DNA from: Paraburkholderia solisilvae
Lineage (GTDB): Bacteria; Pseudomonadota; Gammaproteobacteria; Burkholderiales; Burkholderiaceae
DNA length: 34,237 nt
NCBI RefSeq assembly: GCF_902859875.1
Contig: NZ_CADIKF010000071.1
Location: 1-34,237, forward strand
Direction of reading: 5' to 3'
Both the position numbers and the translations under genes were made by a program. Positions 17,038 to 23,709 of the stretch are shown piece after piece. The notes beneath the pieces are model-generated. The model did no database searches, was not told the DNA's origin, and worked only from the letters and a program-made list of their open reading frames with translations. How positions within the stretch are numbered: the stretch's first letter is position 1; each line of letters starts with the position of its first letter.

Positions 17038-17442
17038 ATGTGGTGCGAGATAATGAAGGGTATCCCGGCAGCAATTGTCGCCTTGGTGATCGGCTGCATA
17101 GCCGCAGCCATTGCTTATCGCCAGTACAAGGTTGCGCACGCTAGGTTCATGCTGGACTTGTTCGAGAAGCGCCATGAAATTTATTTGTATACGGCGACGT
17201 TTCTCACTGAACTAGTGTTGGAGCGGCCGATGGAACCGCACGATGTCGGGATCTTTCGTGGGCGCACAGCCGCAGCTCCCTTCCTTTTCAAGCGGGAGAT
17301 CGCGGACTTTTTGAAAGACGTCTCGGATCAAGCCGCGCATGCCGATCGGGATCGCGCTGCCGCAGCCGCATGGGCCACGGAGCAGCTTGACGTGCTTAAG
17401 ACGCGCTTCATGCCGTACATGGATCTGTCTGACTGGCGTTAA
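17038..17442 (+). CDS. Single-pass membrane protein of unknown function (134 aa)
   Basis: An N-terminal transmembrane helix (IPAAIVALVIGCIAAAIAY, residues 9-27) is followed by RQYKVAHARFMLDLFEKRHEIYLY and a helical cytoplasmic tail. The segment after the helix, with an A-x-x-K-x-x-L-x-L-F-x-K-R pattern, is common in small bacterial membrane proteins often annotated only as hypothetical. AGGGGG 6 nt upstream supports ATG 17038; a second ATG lies at 17053. It follows the SieB-like gene by 27 nt and precedes the amber-split gene by 38 nt, so a three-gene plus-strand operon is likely. No catalytic motif seen. Confidence 0.7.
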   Translation: MWCEIMKGIPAAIVALVIGCIAAAIAYRQYKVAHARFMLDLFEKRHEIYLYTATFLTELVLERPMEPHDVGIFRGRTAAAPFLFKREIADFLKDVSDQAAHADRDRAAAAAWATEQLDVLKTRFMPYMDLSDWR

Positions 17443-17480
17443 AGATGGCGCACTACATTGTTTGCGTGACGAGGTGACCC

Positions 17481-18077
17481 GTGTCGACAGAAAAGAAGCC
17501 ACTATTTGAGCTTACGCCGCTCGAACTTGACGACGAATTGTCCTGCATGTTCACGCCGTTCAACGACAGCCATCCCATCCGGTGCGAAGTAGGAGCCGCC
17601 TTGATGGCCGCACACGTTGCAACACAGCGGCTTGCATTGCGCTCGCTCGACGAATCGCTTGCAGGCGTTGGCGCAGACACGCACGCGGCGCTTGCCACAT
17701 TGTTTGAGTAGATTGAGGAACTCAACAACTACTTGCTTGAAGGGCAGCCGACCCGGCTCGATCTAGTGTTGTGGGACGCGGCCGGATACATCTATGGGTG
17801 GTTCCTGGACCGGAGTGGTCGCCCCGAATTGCGAGCGGGTTCGTGTCCGGAAATTGTCGCCGGCCTCGCCGGCGCACTTCAAACCTTGGCTTCCTACGAC
17901 CAGAGCTGGCAGGCAGCGCTGGAGCGACGCGCGACGAGTCTGATGTCCATCGTTCGACTGTCGAAAGAGAAAGCGGTCCTGCAGGCGCGCGCGAAAATGG
18001 AATCTCGGGGCTTCCTGAAGAAGTTCGTTTCGCGTACGTCGCTGGAGCGCGAACTTATGTCGCTCGGGTTCAGATAG
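17481..18077 (+). pseudogene. Gene of unknown function split by a single in-frame amber codon
   Basis: Two open segments share one frame: 17481-17708 (GTG start with GAGGTGA upstream; MSTEKKPLFELTPLELDDELS...HAALATLFE) and 17712-18077 (IEELNNYLLEGQPTRLDLVLWDAAGYIYGWFLDRSG...ELMSLGFR). Only TAG at 17709-17711 separates them. Read through, the product would be about 198 aa. The downstream part has no good start with a ribosome binding site (the first ATG/TTG-type start is TTG 17733), and coding character is continuous across the stop. It is either a recent nonsense mutation or amber readthrough. I do not recognise the family. Confidence 0.65.
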
Positions 18078-18110
18078 CAGGCGGGGTGATACCGCATCCT
18101 CTCAGTTGGC

Positions 18111-18950
18111 TCATGGCGCCAGCGCTTCCGCTGACGCTTGCTTTGGCGGCGGAACGAACGCGAGCGGGATCGTATGTGTTTCGTCGTCGATCCGCACTAT
18201 GATCTGCTCGGCGGTGTGCTCGATGATCTCGACGTCGCCGTAGTGGAACATGCGGTGATGATTCGCGCAGACGATCAGCATGTTGCGCGACACGTCGAGG
18301 CCACCATTCACCAGTTCTTCGAGATGATGCGCTTCCGTGTACGTGCCGCCGTTGCGCATTCTGAAGGTATGCCCGCACACCTGGCACTTTCCCCCTCGCG
18401 CATCCTTCAGCAGCCGCACAAGCTCCGCATCGCGCTCGTACCGCTCGGCGATCTCGCTCATCTTCACCGGAGGCTTCCCAGCGTTCCCTACGTCAATCCG
18501 TGCAATTCGGGCGAGCAGTTCGTCTAGCAGCGTGACTGGCTCTGCTTCTGGCTGCACCCGAGCATCGGTGTTCGCGGGTGCGTCGAACTTCAATTGCTGC
18601 TGTGTGGCACCGCCCCGGCCACGGACGACGCGACTGCCGAATGCGAACACGTTCGATTGTTGCGAGAACGTCAGATAGAACGGGTCGAGAAACCACAGGT
18701 CATCGAGCACGCTTAGCGCGTCTTTCCAGTCGACGCTTACGAGGCCTTGCCACCATCCACTCGCGTAGATCGACGTTTGAGCCTGTGCTATGCCCATCGG
18801 GGTGGTACGCTTGAGTTCCAACCAACCGCGCCGGAAGACGAACAACAAGCGGCCGTTCACGTCGGACGGATGCATGCGTGACAGTAGCCGGACGGCTTCT
18901 GCGAAGTCGTCTTTGTTCAGATCCAGCCGGTAGTCGCTGGTTGGGTTCAT
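18111..18950 (-). CDS. HNH endonuclease
   Basis: A 279-aa protein. The C-terminal HNH domain runs from about residue 187: CQVCGHTF (Cys189, Cys192), then EAHHLEELVNGG (His208-His209), NMLIVCANHHRMFHYG (Asn223, Cys228, His231-His232). Both a zinc-binding pair and the beta-beta-alpha metal site are complete, so DNA cleavage is likely. The N-terminal 130 residues are an unassigned alpha/beta domain (RLLFVFRRGWLELKR...SVDWKDALSVLDDL). The start overlaps the stop of the upstream gene as TGATG, so the two are translationally coupled. The coupled neighbour carries an addiction-antidote-like HTH, which raises the possibility of a nuclease toxin-antitoxin or phage-defence pair. Confidence 0.85.
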   Translation of the reverse strand: MNPTSDYRLDLNKDDFAEAVRLLSRMHPSDVNGRLLFVFRRGWLELKRTTPMGIAQAQTSIYASGWWQGLVSVDWKDALSVLDDLWFLDPFYLTFSQQSNVFAFGSRVVRGRGGATQQQLKFDAPANTDARVQPEAEPVTLLDELLARIARIDVGNAGKPPVKMSEIAERYERDAELVRLLKDARGGKCQVCGHTFRMRNGGTYTEAHHLEELVNGGLDVSRNMLIVCANHHRMFHYGDVEIIEHTAEQIIVRIDDETHTIPLAFVPPPKQASAEALAP

Positions 18951-19483
18951 CAGCTGAACGCCCCCATGGCCGCCCGCTTGATGTCGGGCACGCGAATTTT
19001 CACGCCGAGCTTGGGAAAGCGGATGCAGCGACCGCGCTTGGACACCTCGACGTGCTTCAGGTCGGAGGCCGTCGGCTCCAGTGCAGTCAGCTTCTCGATA
19101 TGTCCGACCGGGATCATGTACTCGACGCCGAGCAAGAATTCGACGTGCAGACGCCTAGTCGACCGCTTGTAGCGTGCGGCCATGATTCGCCGGAAAACTG
19201 GCGATTCGGCCGGCACTGTGGTTAGCGAAAACCCCAGCGCTTCGACGATTCGGCGGATGGTCAGATAGCCGACATGCTCGTCGGCCAGCGCTTGTTCGAA
19301 CGCCTTGCGTGTCATGCCGGCATCGCGCGCCACGTCCTGCACGCCCTTTGCCCGTGCGACGTCGTGCAGCGCGGTCCGGGCAATCGCGGGGACGCTGCTC
19401 TCGAAGGCCTCAGCGAGGTAATGGCGGATTGTCTCGTCGTCGGTCAGGTATTTCGCAGCGTCGAATGGTTTTGTGTTTTTCAT
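18950..19483 (-). CDS. Antidote-type HTH protein with DUF2442-like C-terminus
   Basis: The product is 177 aa from ATG 19483 (MKNTKPFDAAKYLTDDETIRHYLAEAFESSVPAI). The N-terminal ~95 residues match the putative addiction-module antidote family (HI1420-type): KYLTDDETIRHYL, ALHDVARAKGVQDVARDAGMTRKAFEQAL as the HTH, then IRRIVEALGFSL. After a linker the C-terminus, ASDLKHVEVSKRGRCIRFPKLGVKIRVPDIKR, resembles DUF2442, another domain found beside toxins. I know of these domains as separate genes, so the fusion is notable. It overlaps the HNH gene start (TGATG). An upstream extension is rejected because it would be antisense to the 19548 gene. Likely autoregulator of the pair; no ribosome binding site is obvious. 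Confidence 0.7.
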   Translation of the reverse strand: MKNTKPFDAAKYLTDDETIRHYLAEAFESSVPAIARTALHDVARAKGVQDVARDAGMTRKAFEQALADEHVGYLTIRRIVEALGFSLTTVPAESPVFRRIMAARYKRSTRRLHVEFLLGVEYMIPVGHIEKLTALEPTASDLKHVEVSKRGRCIRFPKLGVKIRVPDIKRAAMGAFS

Positions 19484-19547
19484 GCGTTTGGGTCTATGAG
19501 TTCGTGACGTGATTCTCTGCGTCAATTCCCAACGTCCCGGAGACGAA

Positions 19548-19736
19548 ATGCACGAACAAGAAAACGCGGATACGGCGGTAATCGACGCGCCGTTTGATGA
19601 CGGCGAGCAGTCGGTTTTAGCGGTGCCGCAGATCGATATCATGGCCGTGTGGCCACGCATTCTCGCTGATGCCAAGCGCAGGGCGTATCAGGTTGGTCCG
19701 GACAAGGAATTGGAGCGGTCGGACAACGCCAGCTAG
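19548..19736 (+). CDS. Small acidic protein (62 aa), intact copy
   Basis: MHEQENADTAVIDAPFDDGE...PQIDIMAVWPRILADAKRRAY...LERSDNAS. ATG 19548 has GGAG 5 nt upstream. The family is unknown to me. A degenerate second copy with the same end sequence lies at 16002-16182, and in both places a MNEL-type small gene converges on it 1 nt away. That conserved arrangement supports real genes. It starts 65 nt from the divergent antidote-HTH gene and could share its control region. Confidence 0.6.
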   Translation: MHEQENADTAVIDAPFDDGEQSVLAVPQIDIMAVWPRILADAKRRAYQVGPDKELERSDNAS

Positions 19737-19737
19737 G

Positions 19738-19824
19738 CTACGTCCTGCGCTCCGCATCGATCAGCCGACGCAGGCTATGGTAGTGCGTGCGCTCGACGTG
19801 CTCGTCGTACGGCAGTTCATTCAT
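19738..19824 (-). pseudogene. Internally deleted copy (28 aa) of the 16184 gene
   Basis: The frame reads MNELPYDEHVERTHYHSLRR followed by LIDAERRT. Compared with the 72-aa protein at 16184-16402, the first 13 and last ~14 residues are retained and 44 codons are missing without loss of frame. The start overlaps the preceding stop (ATGA-type, 19817-19824), so it may still be translated as a short peptide. I regard it as a deletion remnant of a duplicated block. Confidence 0.55.
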
Positions 19825-19960
19825 CGACGTCCCACGGTGCCTGCACGGCCATCAGACGCTCGAGGCCAGCATTGCGCTGCGGCTGCGGTGGATCCAGTTC
19901 GGCGACGAACGCTTCGAACGCCAGTTCCTCGAGCGTGAACAAAATCTGATCGTGGTCCAT
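19817..19960 (-). CDS. Small acidic protein (47 aa)
   Basis: MDHDQILFTLEELAFEAFVA...PQRNAGLERLMAVQAPWDVDE. ATG 19960 has an excellent GGAAGG 5-6 nt upstream, which decides this start over a longer frame to 20029. Function unknown. It lies in the minus-strand run of antitoxin-like genes, and its stop overlaps the next start. Its size and acidity fit an antitoxin fragment or phage accessory protein, but no domain is visible. Confidence 0.55.
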   Translation of the reverse strand: MDHDQILFTLEELAFEAFVAELDPPQPQRNAGLERLMAVQAPWDVDE

Positions 19961-20038
19961 TTCGCCTTCCTTTTCCTCGAGCTTTACAAAGGGTTCCAGC
20001 AACGTAGCCGGACCCTCTGTGCCGCGCACACCTGGCCG

Positions 20039-20281
20039 CTACAGGCTCTTGATGTCGACCGGCACGGGCGGTTCGTCGGCGCGGTCGCAGACGATCTTCG
20101 CCAGTTCCATGTCCTCGACGGATTCCCGCATCGGGTAGTGCTCGTCTCCGTACCGCTCGATGGCAATCGACAGCGCCTCAATCTCGTCGCCCTCGGGCGC
20201 CCCCCGCTCCGGGTCGATGTCGACTAGCACGGAGCAGCGTGCGAGCGCTGACTGGTGCTCGTCTTCGGTCTGGATGTCCAT
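20039..20281 (-). CDS. HigA N-terminal-like protein without HTH (80 aa)
   Basis: The segment HQSALARCSVLVDIDPERGAP followed by EGDEIEALSIAIERYGDEHYPM closely follows the N-terminal linker of HigA-type antitoxins (ALARIEELMDAEPGTPEGDELDLLATLVEKYEEEHYPI). The HTH domain that normally follows is missing; the remainder (ESVEDMELAKIVCDRADEPPVP) is acidic. No toxin is adjacent in the usual position. It begins 8 nt after the TumA-like stop, so it is part of that operon. It could be a stand-alone antitoxin domain, a decoy, or a truncated antitoxin. A similar motif ends the protein at 21004. Confidence 0.65.
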   Translation of the reverse strand: MDIQTEDEHQSALARCSVLVDIDPERGAPEGDEIEALSIAIERYGDEHYPMRESVEDMELAKIVCDRADEPPVPVDIKSL

Positions 20282-20289
20282 TTTGCGTG

Positions 20290-20664
20290 TCAGTCGATCA
20301 GCACATGCATGTCGACCCGCGACGCGACCGCCCGCACCACTTTATGCGTGCCGTGGCCCGGATTCGGTGCCACTTCGACCGACACCAGTCCCGCCGCGAG
20401 CAGGGCGTCGACGTCCCGCTTTACGGCGCTGCGATCGCGATGCAGGCGGGCAGCGATGCTGGTGATCGATGCCGGCTCCGCCTTGATCGCACGGAACAGC
20501 CCGACACGCGCCTGCGTGAGCAGCTCCAGTGCATCGGCGGGATCCTCGAACGTGATCGAGAACGATTCTTCGACCTTCTCGCCGCGATCCAGCTTGCGCG
20601 CGATCTGTTTGCCGCGTGCGAAGAAATCCGCTTCCGTTCCCAATCCGATTTTCAGCTTGGTCAT
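20290..20664 (-). CDS. TumA-like antitoxin (HVO_A0114-type HTH protein)
   Basis: A 124-aa protein from ATG 20664, with AAGGAG 6-7 nt upstream inside the end of the toxin gene and an ATGA overlap with its stop. The C-terminal winged helix reads LFRAIKAEPASITSIAARLHRDRSAVKRDVDALLAAGLVSVE, the MarR/HVO_A0114-type fold. The N-terminal TEADFFARGKQIARKLDRGE is typical of these antitoxins. The family pairs with DUF6516/TumE toxins, and that partner is directly upstream. Role: neutralises the toxin and probably represses the operon. A slightly longer frame to 20688 is open but lacks a better ribosome site. Confidence 0.75.
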   Translation of the reverse strand: MTKLKIGLGTEADFFARGKQIARKLDRGEKVEESFSITFEDPADALELLTQARVGLFRAIKAEPASITSIAARLHRDRSAVKRDVDALLAAGLVSVEVAPNPGHGTHKVVRAVASRVDMHVLID

Positions 20665-20957
20665 GCCTGACTCCTTAATGCAATCCAATCACGCGCGAAT
20701 TGTTCCTCGACGCCTTCGAAGCTGACAAACTCGACCGGCTCAATGGTTCCGAAGTAGTGCCGGTGGTGGTAGCCGTGCGCGTTGTCGTATCCCACTACCC
20801 TGCCGTTGTCACTCTGATACAGCTCGCGATTGATGTACGCGAGGTTGTATCGGGTCACATTGCCGTCTTCGTCGACCCAGACTTCCCGGCGCAAAATGCC
20901 GCCGCCCTTTCGTCTGGTGACATGGTGGCTTTCGTCGATTGGTTTCTTATCAGCCAT
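20661..20957 (-). CDS. TumE-family (DUF6516) toxin
   Basis: A 98-aa protein, MADKKPIDESHHVTRRKGGG onward. Key family features are the VWVDEDGNVTRYNLAYIN strand pair, NGRVVGYDNAHGYHHRHYFG with its conserved His cluster, and a C-terminal acidic helix. These features match DUF6516/TumE toxins, predicted nucleases that pair with an HTH antitoxin. The antitoxin start overlaps this stop (ATGA), giving the toxin-first coupling also used by higBA in this window. ATG 20957 has no clear ribosome binding site, and a GTG 15 nt upstream is an alternative start. Confidence 0.75.
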   Translation of the reverse strand: MADKKPIDESHHVTRRKGGGILRREVWVDEDGNVTRYNLAYINRELYQSDNGRVVGYDNAHGYHHRHYFGTIEPVEFVSFEGVEEQFARDWIALRSQA

Positions 20958-21003
20958 GACGTAGCATATCACGCCTGTAGTTTGATCTCAATGTGCCGCC
21001 CCG

Positions 21004-21429
21004 TCAATGTAGGTAGTCGATGCTCGGCGCGAGCCGGTGTCGGTCGTCATATTTCTGGATCGCCACGGAGAGGACCATCATCTCCATCGTCACCGGCGAG
21101 CCCTCGCCTGGATAGCGCGCTTCCAGTGCCAGAAACCGCTCCACGGCCGCCGCGTGGTCTTCGGACGTGATTAGCGGCAGGTTCAGCGGTGCCCGCGGCA
21201 TGGTCGGGTCAACAGCGGTCACGCGCACCTGCAGGTCGAGCGCGCGCAGAATGTGTTCGACCACTGCGTATGTCCGCAGGGAGTCCACGCTCAGGGCTCG
21301 CTGGATCTCCGGTTCCGGGATGCCGCTCTGCTTCGCGAGAAACGGCAGGGTGCCCTCGGCATTCAGGCGCTCAAACAAGGGCTGCAGCGCGCTCGCTGCC
21401 CGGTTCGGGTCGGTCATTTCAGGGTCCAT
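21004..21429 (-). CDS. HTH protein fused to a HigA-linker-like motif (141 aa)
   Basis: The N-terminal half has an XRE-like HTH: LFERLNAEGTLPFLAKQSGIPEPEIQRALSVDSLRTY followed by ILRALDLQVRV, as in antidote-type HTH proteins. The C-terminus, ITSEDHAAAVERFLALEARYPGEGSPVTMEMMVLSVAIQKYDDRH, repeats the HigA linker pattern seen in the 20039 gene. It is therefore antitoxin-like, with the two parts in reverse of the usual HigA order. It is the first gene of the minus-strand run, 46 nt before the TumE gene, and may be its regulator. ATGs at 21429 and 21417 are both possible; neither has a strong ribosome site. Confidence 0.65.
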   Translation of the reverse strand: MDPEMTDPNRAASALQPLFERLNAEGTLPFLAKQSGIPEPEIQRALSVDSLRTYAVVEHILRALDLQVRVTAVDPTMPRAPLNLPLITSEDHAAAVERFLALEARYPGEGSPVTMEMMVLSVAIQKYDDRHRLAPSIDYLH

Positions 21430-21670
21430 AGTTCATCAACCGGACGCGGATGATAGCCGGCAGCCCGCGACCCTATCCATTCGAGAAGCGGTAAGGCTAG
21501 TGAACGGCGAACGTTCGGCGTTGTGCCGGCGATTCTGGGGTACCGCACTGTGCCGTTCTGGGTGCCCCAGAGCCTTCGCTCGTCGCCCCTGCGTGGCCGT
21601 ATGCGCATTAAATTGGGGCCATCTGTCCTGTAGAATCGTCCGGCTACTTCACGGGGTAATCGAGAAAGCC

Positions 21671-21862
21671 ATGAACGACAAAAGTAAAAAGCCCGTCCCG
21701 CCGGGGCGTGGTGGCATGGGTCAAGACAGCGTTCCTTCGCGCCCGAGCCGGCCGACGCACGATTCGGAGCGCGGCGGCTATGTCCAGGAGGATTACAAAG
21801 ACCGCCCGATCGTGCGCGATACATTGGCACCCCCTGATCCGGGCCGGAAGCCGAAGCGGTGA
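21671..21862 (+). CDS. Small proline-rich, basic, disordered protein (63 aa)
   Basis: MNDKSKKPVPPGRGGMGQDS...YVQEDYKDRPIVRDTLAPPDPGRKPKR. It is rich in Pro, Gly, Lys and Arg and has no hydrophobic core, so it is probably disordered. The ATG at 21671 follows GAGAAAG. The stop overlaps the GTG start of the two-TM protein (GTGA), indicating coupling and probably a shared function. Longer frames upstream are shadows of the opposite-strand gene. Confidence 0.6.
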   Translation: MNDKSKKPVPPGRGGMGQDSVPSRPSRPTHDSERGGYVQEDYKDRPIVRDTLAPPDPGRKPKR

Positions 21863-22494
21863 CCGATACCGATAGGCCGCTCGACCGTCGCTGGGCGGAC
21901 ATGCTTTTCGGTATCCGCCGCTCGATCCGATACCATCAGCGTAGGCGCGCGTTCTTTGACCGCTGTGACCAGTGGGGGAACGTCATTTCGCTGATTTTCG
22001 GATCGGCTGCGATCTATGGCGTGCTCGACAAGGACTATCATGCGCTCGCACTGATCGCGTCAGCGCTTGTCACCATTATTTCGGCGATCAATCTCGTCTA
22101 TGGGTCAGCTCAGCGGGCTCGGCTTCACCACGATCTGTCACGCGAGTACAGCGGCTTGGAGCGTCAGATGGTCGGCGCTCCGAGCGAGGATGTTTTGCTG
22201 CGCGTGACAGACGCGCGGCTGGAGATCGAAGCCGACGAACCTCCCGTGCTGCACGTGCTCAACGTCATCTGCCATAACGAGCTGCTGCGCGCGGAACGGT
22301 ATCCCCGCGATCTCCTCGCGAAAGTCACATGGTGGCAGCGCTTCTGGGCGCCGGTCATCGACTTCCGCGAAGACCGGATCGTCGACCCGGGCTCGACGGC
22401 TGCCCCTGCCGATCCCGATCAACGGGCAAACGCCAGCGCCCCTGCGGCACGACCGGTCAGGCGCCGCGTTTCTCGCCGTCGTGGGGTGCGGTGA
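21859..22494 (+). CDS. Two-TM SLATT-like membrane protein
   Basis: A 211-aa protein. A basic N-terminal helix (RRSIRYHQRRRAFFDRCDQWG) is followed by two closely spaced transmembrane helices (VISLIFGSAAIYGVL and ALALIASALVTIISAINLVYG). A helical cytoplasmic region, RARLHHDLSREYSGLERQM, comes next, and the basic tail is likely disordered. This is the layout of SLATT-domain proteins, predicted pore-forming effectors that often sit with nucleotide-signalling or other sensor genes in defence loci. No nucleotidyltransferase is adjacent; the coupled partner is the 63-aa proline-rich protein. GTG start 21859 overlaps that gene's stop. SLATT assignment is by pattern only. Confidence 0.6.
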   Translation: MTDTDRPLDRRWADMLFGIRRSIRYHQRRRAFFDRCDQWGNVISLIFGSAAIYGVLDKDYHALALIASALVTIISAINLVYGSAQRARLHHDLSREYSGLERQMVGAPSEDVLLRVTDARLEIEADEPPVLHVLNVICHNELLRAERYPRDLLAKVTWWQRFWAPVIDFREDRIVDPGSTAAPADPDQRANASAPAARPVRRRVSRRRGVR

Positions 22495-22594
22495 TCGCGT
22501 CGAAATGCCGACGCTGAGTTCACGTCGGCGCGGGAGCGCTGCTTTAAATCGTCGCGATGCTTCCGGGAGAGCTACAACGGCAGTTGCCCCCGGT

Positions 22595-23431
22595 TCACTT
22601 CTCTGATTGGCCTGCGCTGCGAAGCTCGTCAAGCCCGCGATCTACGCCACGGTCCTCAACCACGCACGCCGTTGATTGATGCCCGAAGTTGTTTTCGCTG
22701 ATCTGGACCGGCACCAAGTCGAATGAGCGCCGCTCGCCGCTTGCTGCCTCGCGCGCGGCGGTGACGGTCCATTCGCGGCCGCCGAACTGCGACGGCGCTA
22801 CCTGTACCGCGAAATCGACCGAGCCGAGGATGCCGGACAGTTCGCGTGGCGTGCCGTTTGTGCTGCTCACGGTGCCGAACTGATCGACCAAGACTACAGC
22901 GCAGCCCGTTTGCTCGCTCAGCGCCGCGCATTCGGCGACGATATGCGGGACTTCGTTGAGCACCTTCCAGGTCTCCATGACCGAATCGATCACGATCAGC
23001 CCGTCGCGCGCATTGGCTGCGTTAATCTCCCGGACCAGCGGTTCCGGTTCTTTGTCGCCACTATCCCAAAGGTTGCGCTTAAATCCCCAACTGAAGGTGC
23101 CGCCGAAAACTCGCAGGGTATCGGGCAAGCGCCGACCTCGCTTGCTCAGCGCCTCGAGCCGGCGTGAGCAACTGCTCGCATCGCCGTTCCAGACGTAGGT
23201 GACGGGCACCTGCTTGACCTGGCGACCGAACCACGGCTCTCCATTCGCTGCGGCGACGGCCAGGTCGAGCGCGACGAACGAGCGGCCCGACTTCGGTGGC
23301 CCGTAGATCACGCCAAGTTTGCCCCGCTCAAGCAATTGGTCGATGAGCCACGCCTTCGACGCATCGGCCTGTACGGCACTGGCGCTGCGCAGTAGCGGTT
23401 GATTGTCCTTTCCTTCAGACGCTTCTGTCAT
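22595..23431 (-). CDS. RepA-like RecA-fold ATPase with altered Walker A
   Basis: A 278-aa protein from ATG 23431, with GGGAG 5 nt upstream. It resembles the hexameric RepA helicases of RSF1010 and the AAA_25 group: WLIDQLLERGKLGVIYGPPKSGRSFVALDLAVAAANGEPWFG, then VTYVWNGDASSCSRRLEAL (which replaces the usual V-Y-x-x-x-E-G strand), Walker B DGLIVIDSVMETW and VVLVDQFGT. The P-loop is GPPKSGRS (residues 44-51): the invariant Lys before the final Ser is Arg50, though Lys47 lies nearby. ATP hydrolysis may be impaired or use the other lysine. In phages and plasmids such proteins support replication or recombination. It lies alone, convergent with the SLATT-like gene. Confidence 0.75.
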   Translation of the reverse strand: MTEASEGKDNQPLLRSASAVQADASKAWLIDQLLERGKLGVIYGPPKSGRSFVALDLAVAAANGEPWFGRQVKQVPVTYVWNGDASSCSRRLEALSKRGRRLPDTLRVFGGTFSWGFKRNLWDSGDKEPEPLVREINAANARDGLIVIDSVMETWKVLNEVPHIVAECAALSEQTGCAVVLVDQFGTVSSTNGTPRELSGILGSVDFAVQVAPSQFGGREWTVTAAREAASGERRSFDLVPVQISENNFGHQSTACVVEDRGVDRGLDELRSAGQSEK

Positions 23432-23493
23432 ATTCACTCCCTGGTCGGTGCGAAGCTCAGCGCGTGGCGCATTGGACGTCAAGCGCTGTTGGG

Positions 23494-23516
23494 GAGCAGC
23501 GGTTATACATCGCCGC
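23494..23516. repeat. Left copy of a 23-bp direct repeat bounding the PIN cassette
   Basis: The sequence GAGCAGC followed by GGTTATACATCGCCGC. The same 23 bases, with a single G/T difference at position 6, recur in the same orientation at 25849-25871, 2.35 kb away. It lies in the leader of the RepA-like gene. Confidence 0.8.
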
Positions 23517-23709
23517 AACGGCCATAACAAGTCAAAGCGCGCTGCTTCCCCCGATCTTTTGAGTGTGCGTTCGGTTCGGAAACGAGCCGATCATCGCGTT
23601 GCCCGTAACGGCCCTCCGGCTACTAGACCGCCCGCAATTGAGCGCGCGACGAGCCTCTCAGGTACCATTCGGGCGCAACGTGTTTTGAGATTCTGGAGGA
23701 AATAACAAT

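Noticed and set aside
17709..17711. Pyrrolysine-type or stop-codon recoding at the amber
   Set aside because: No PYLIS-like element or suppressor tRNA seen; kept only as a weak alternative to a nonsense mutation.
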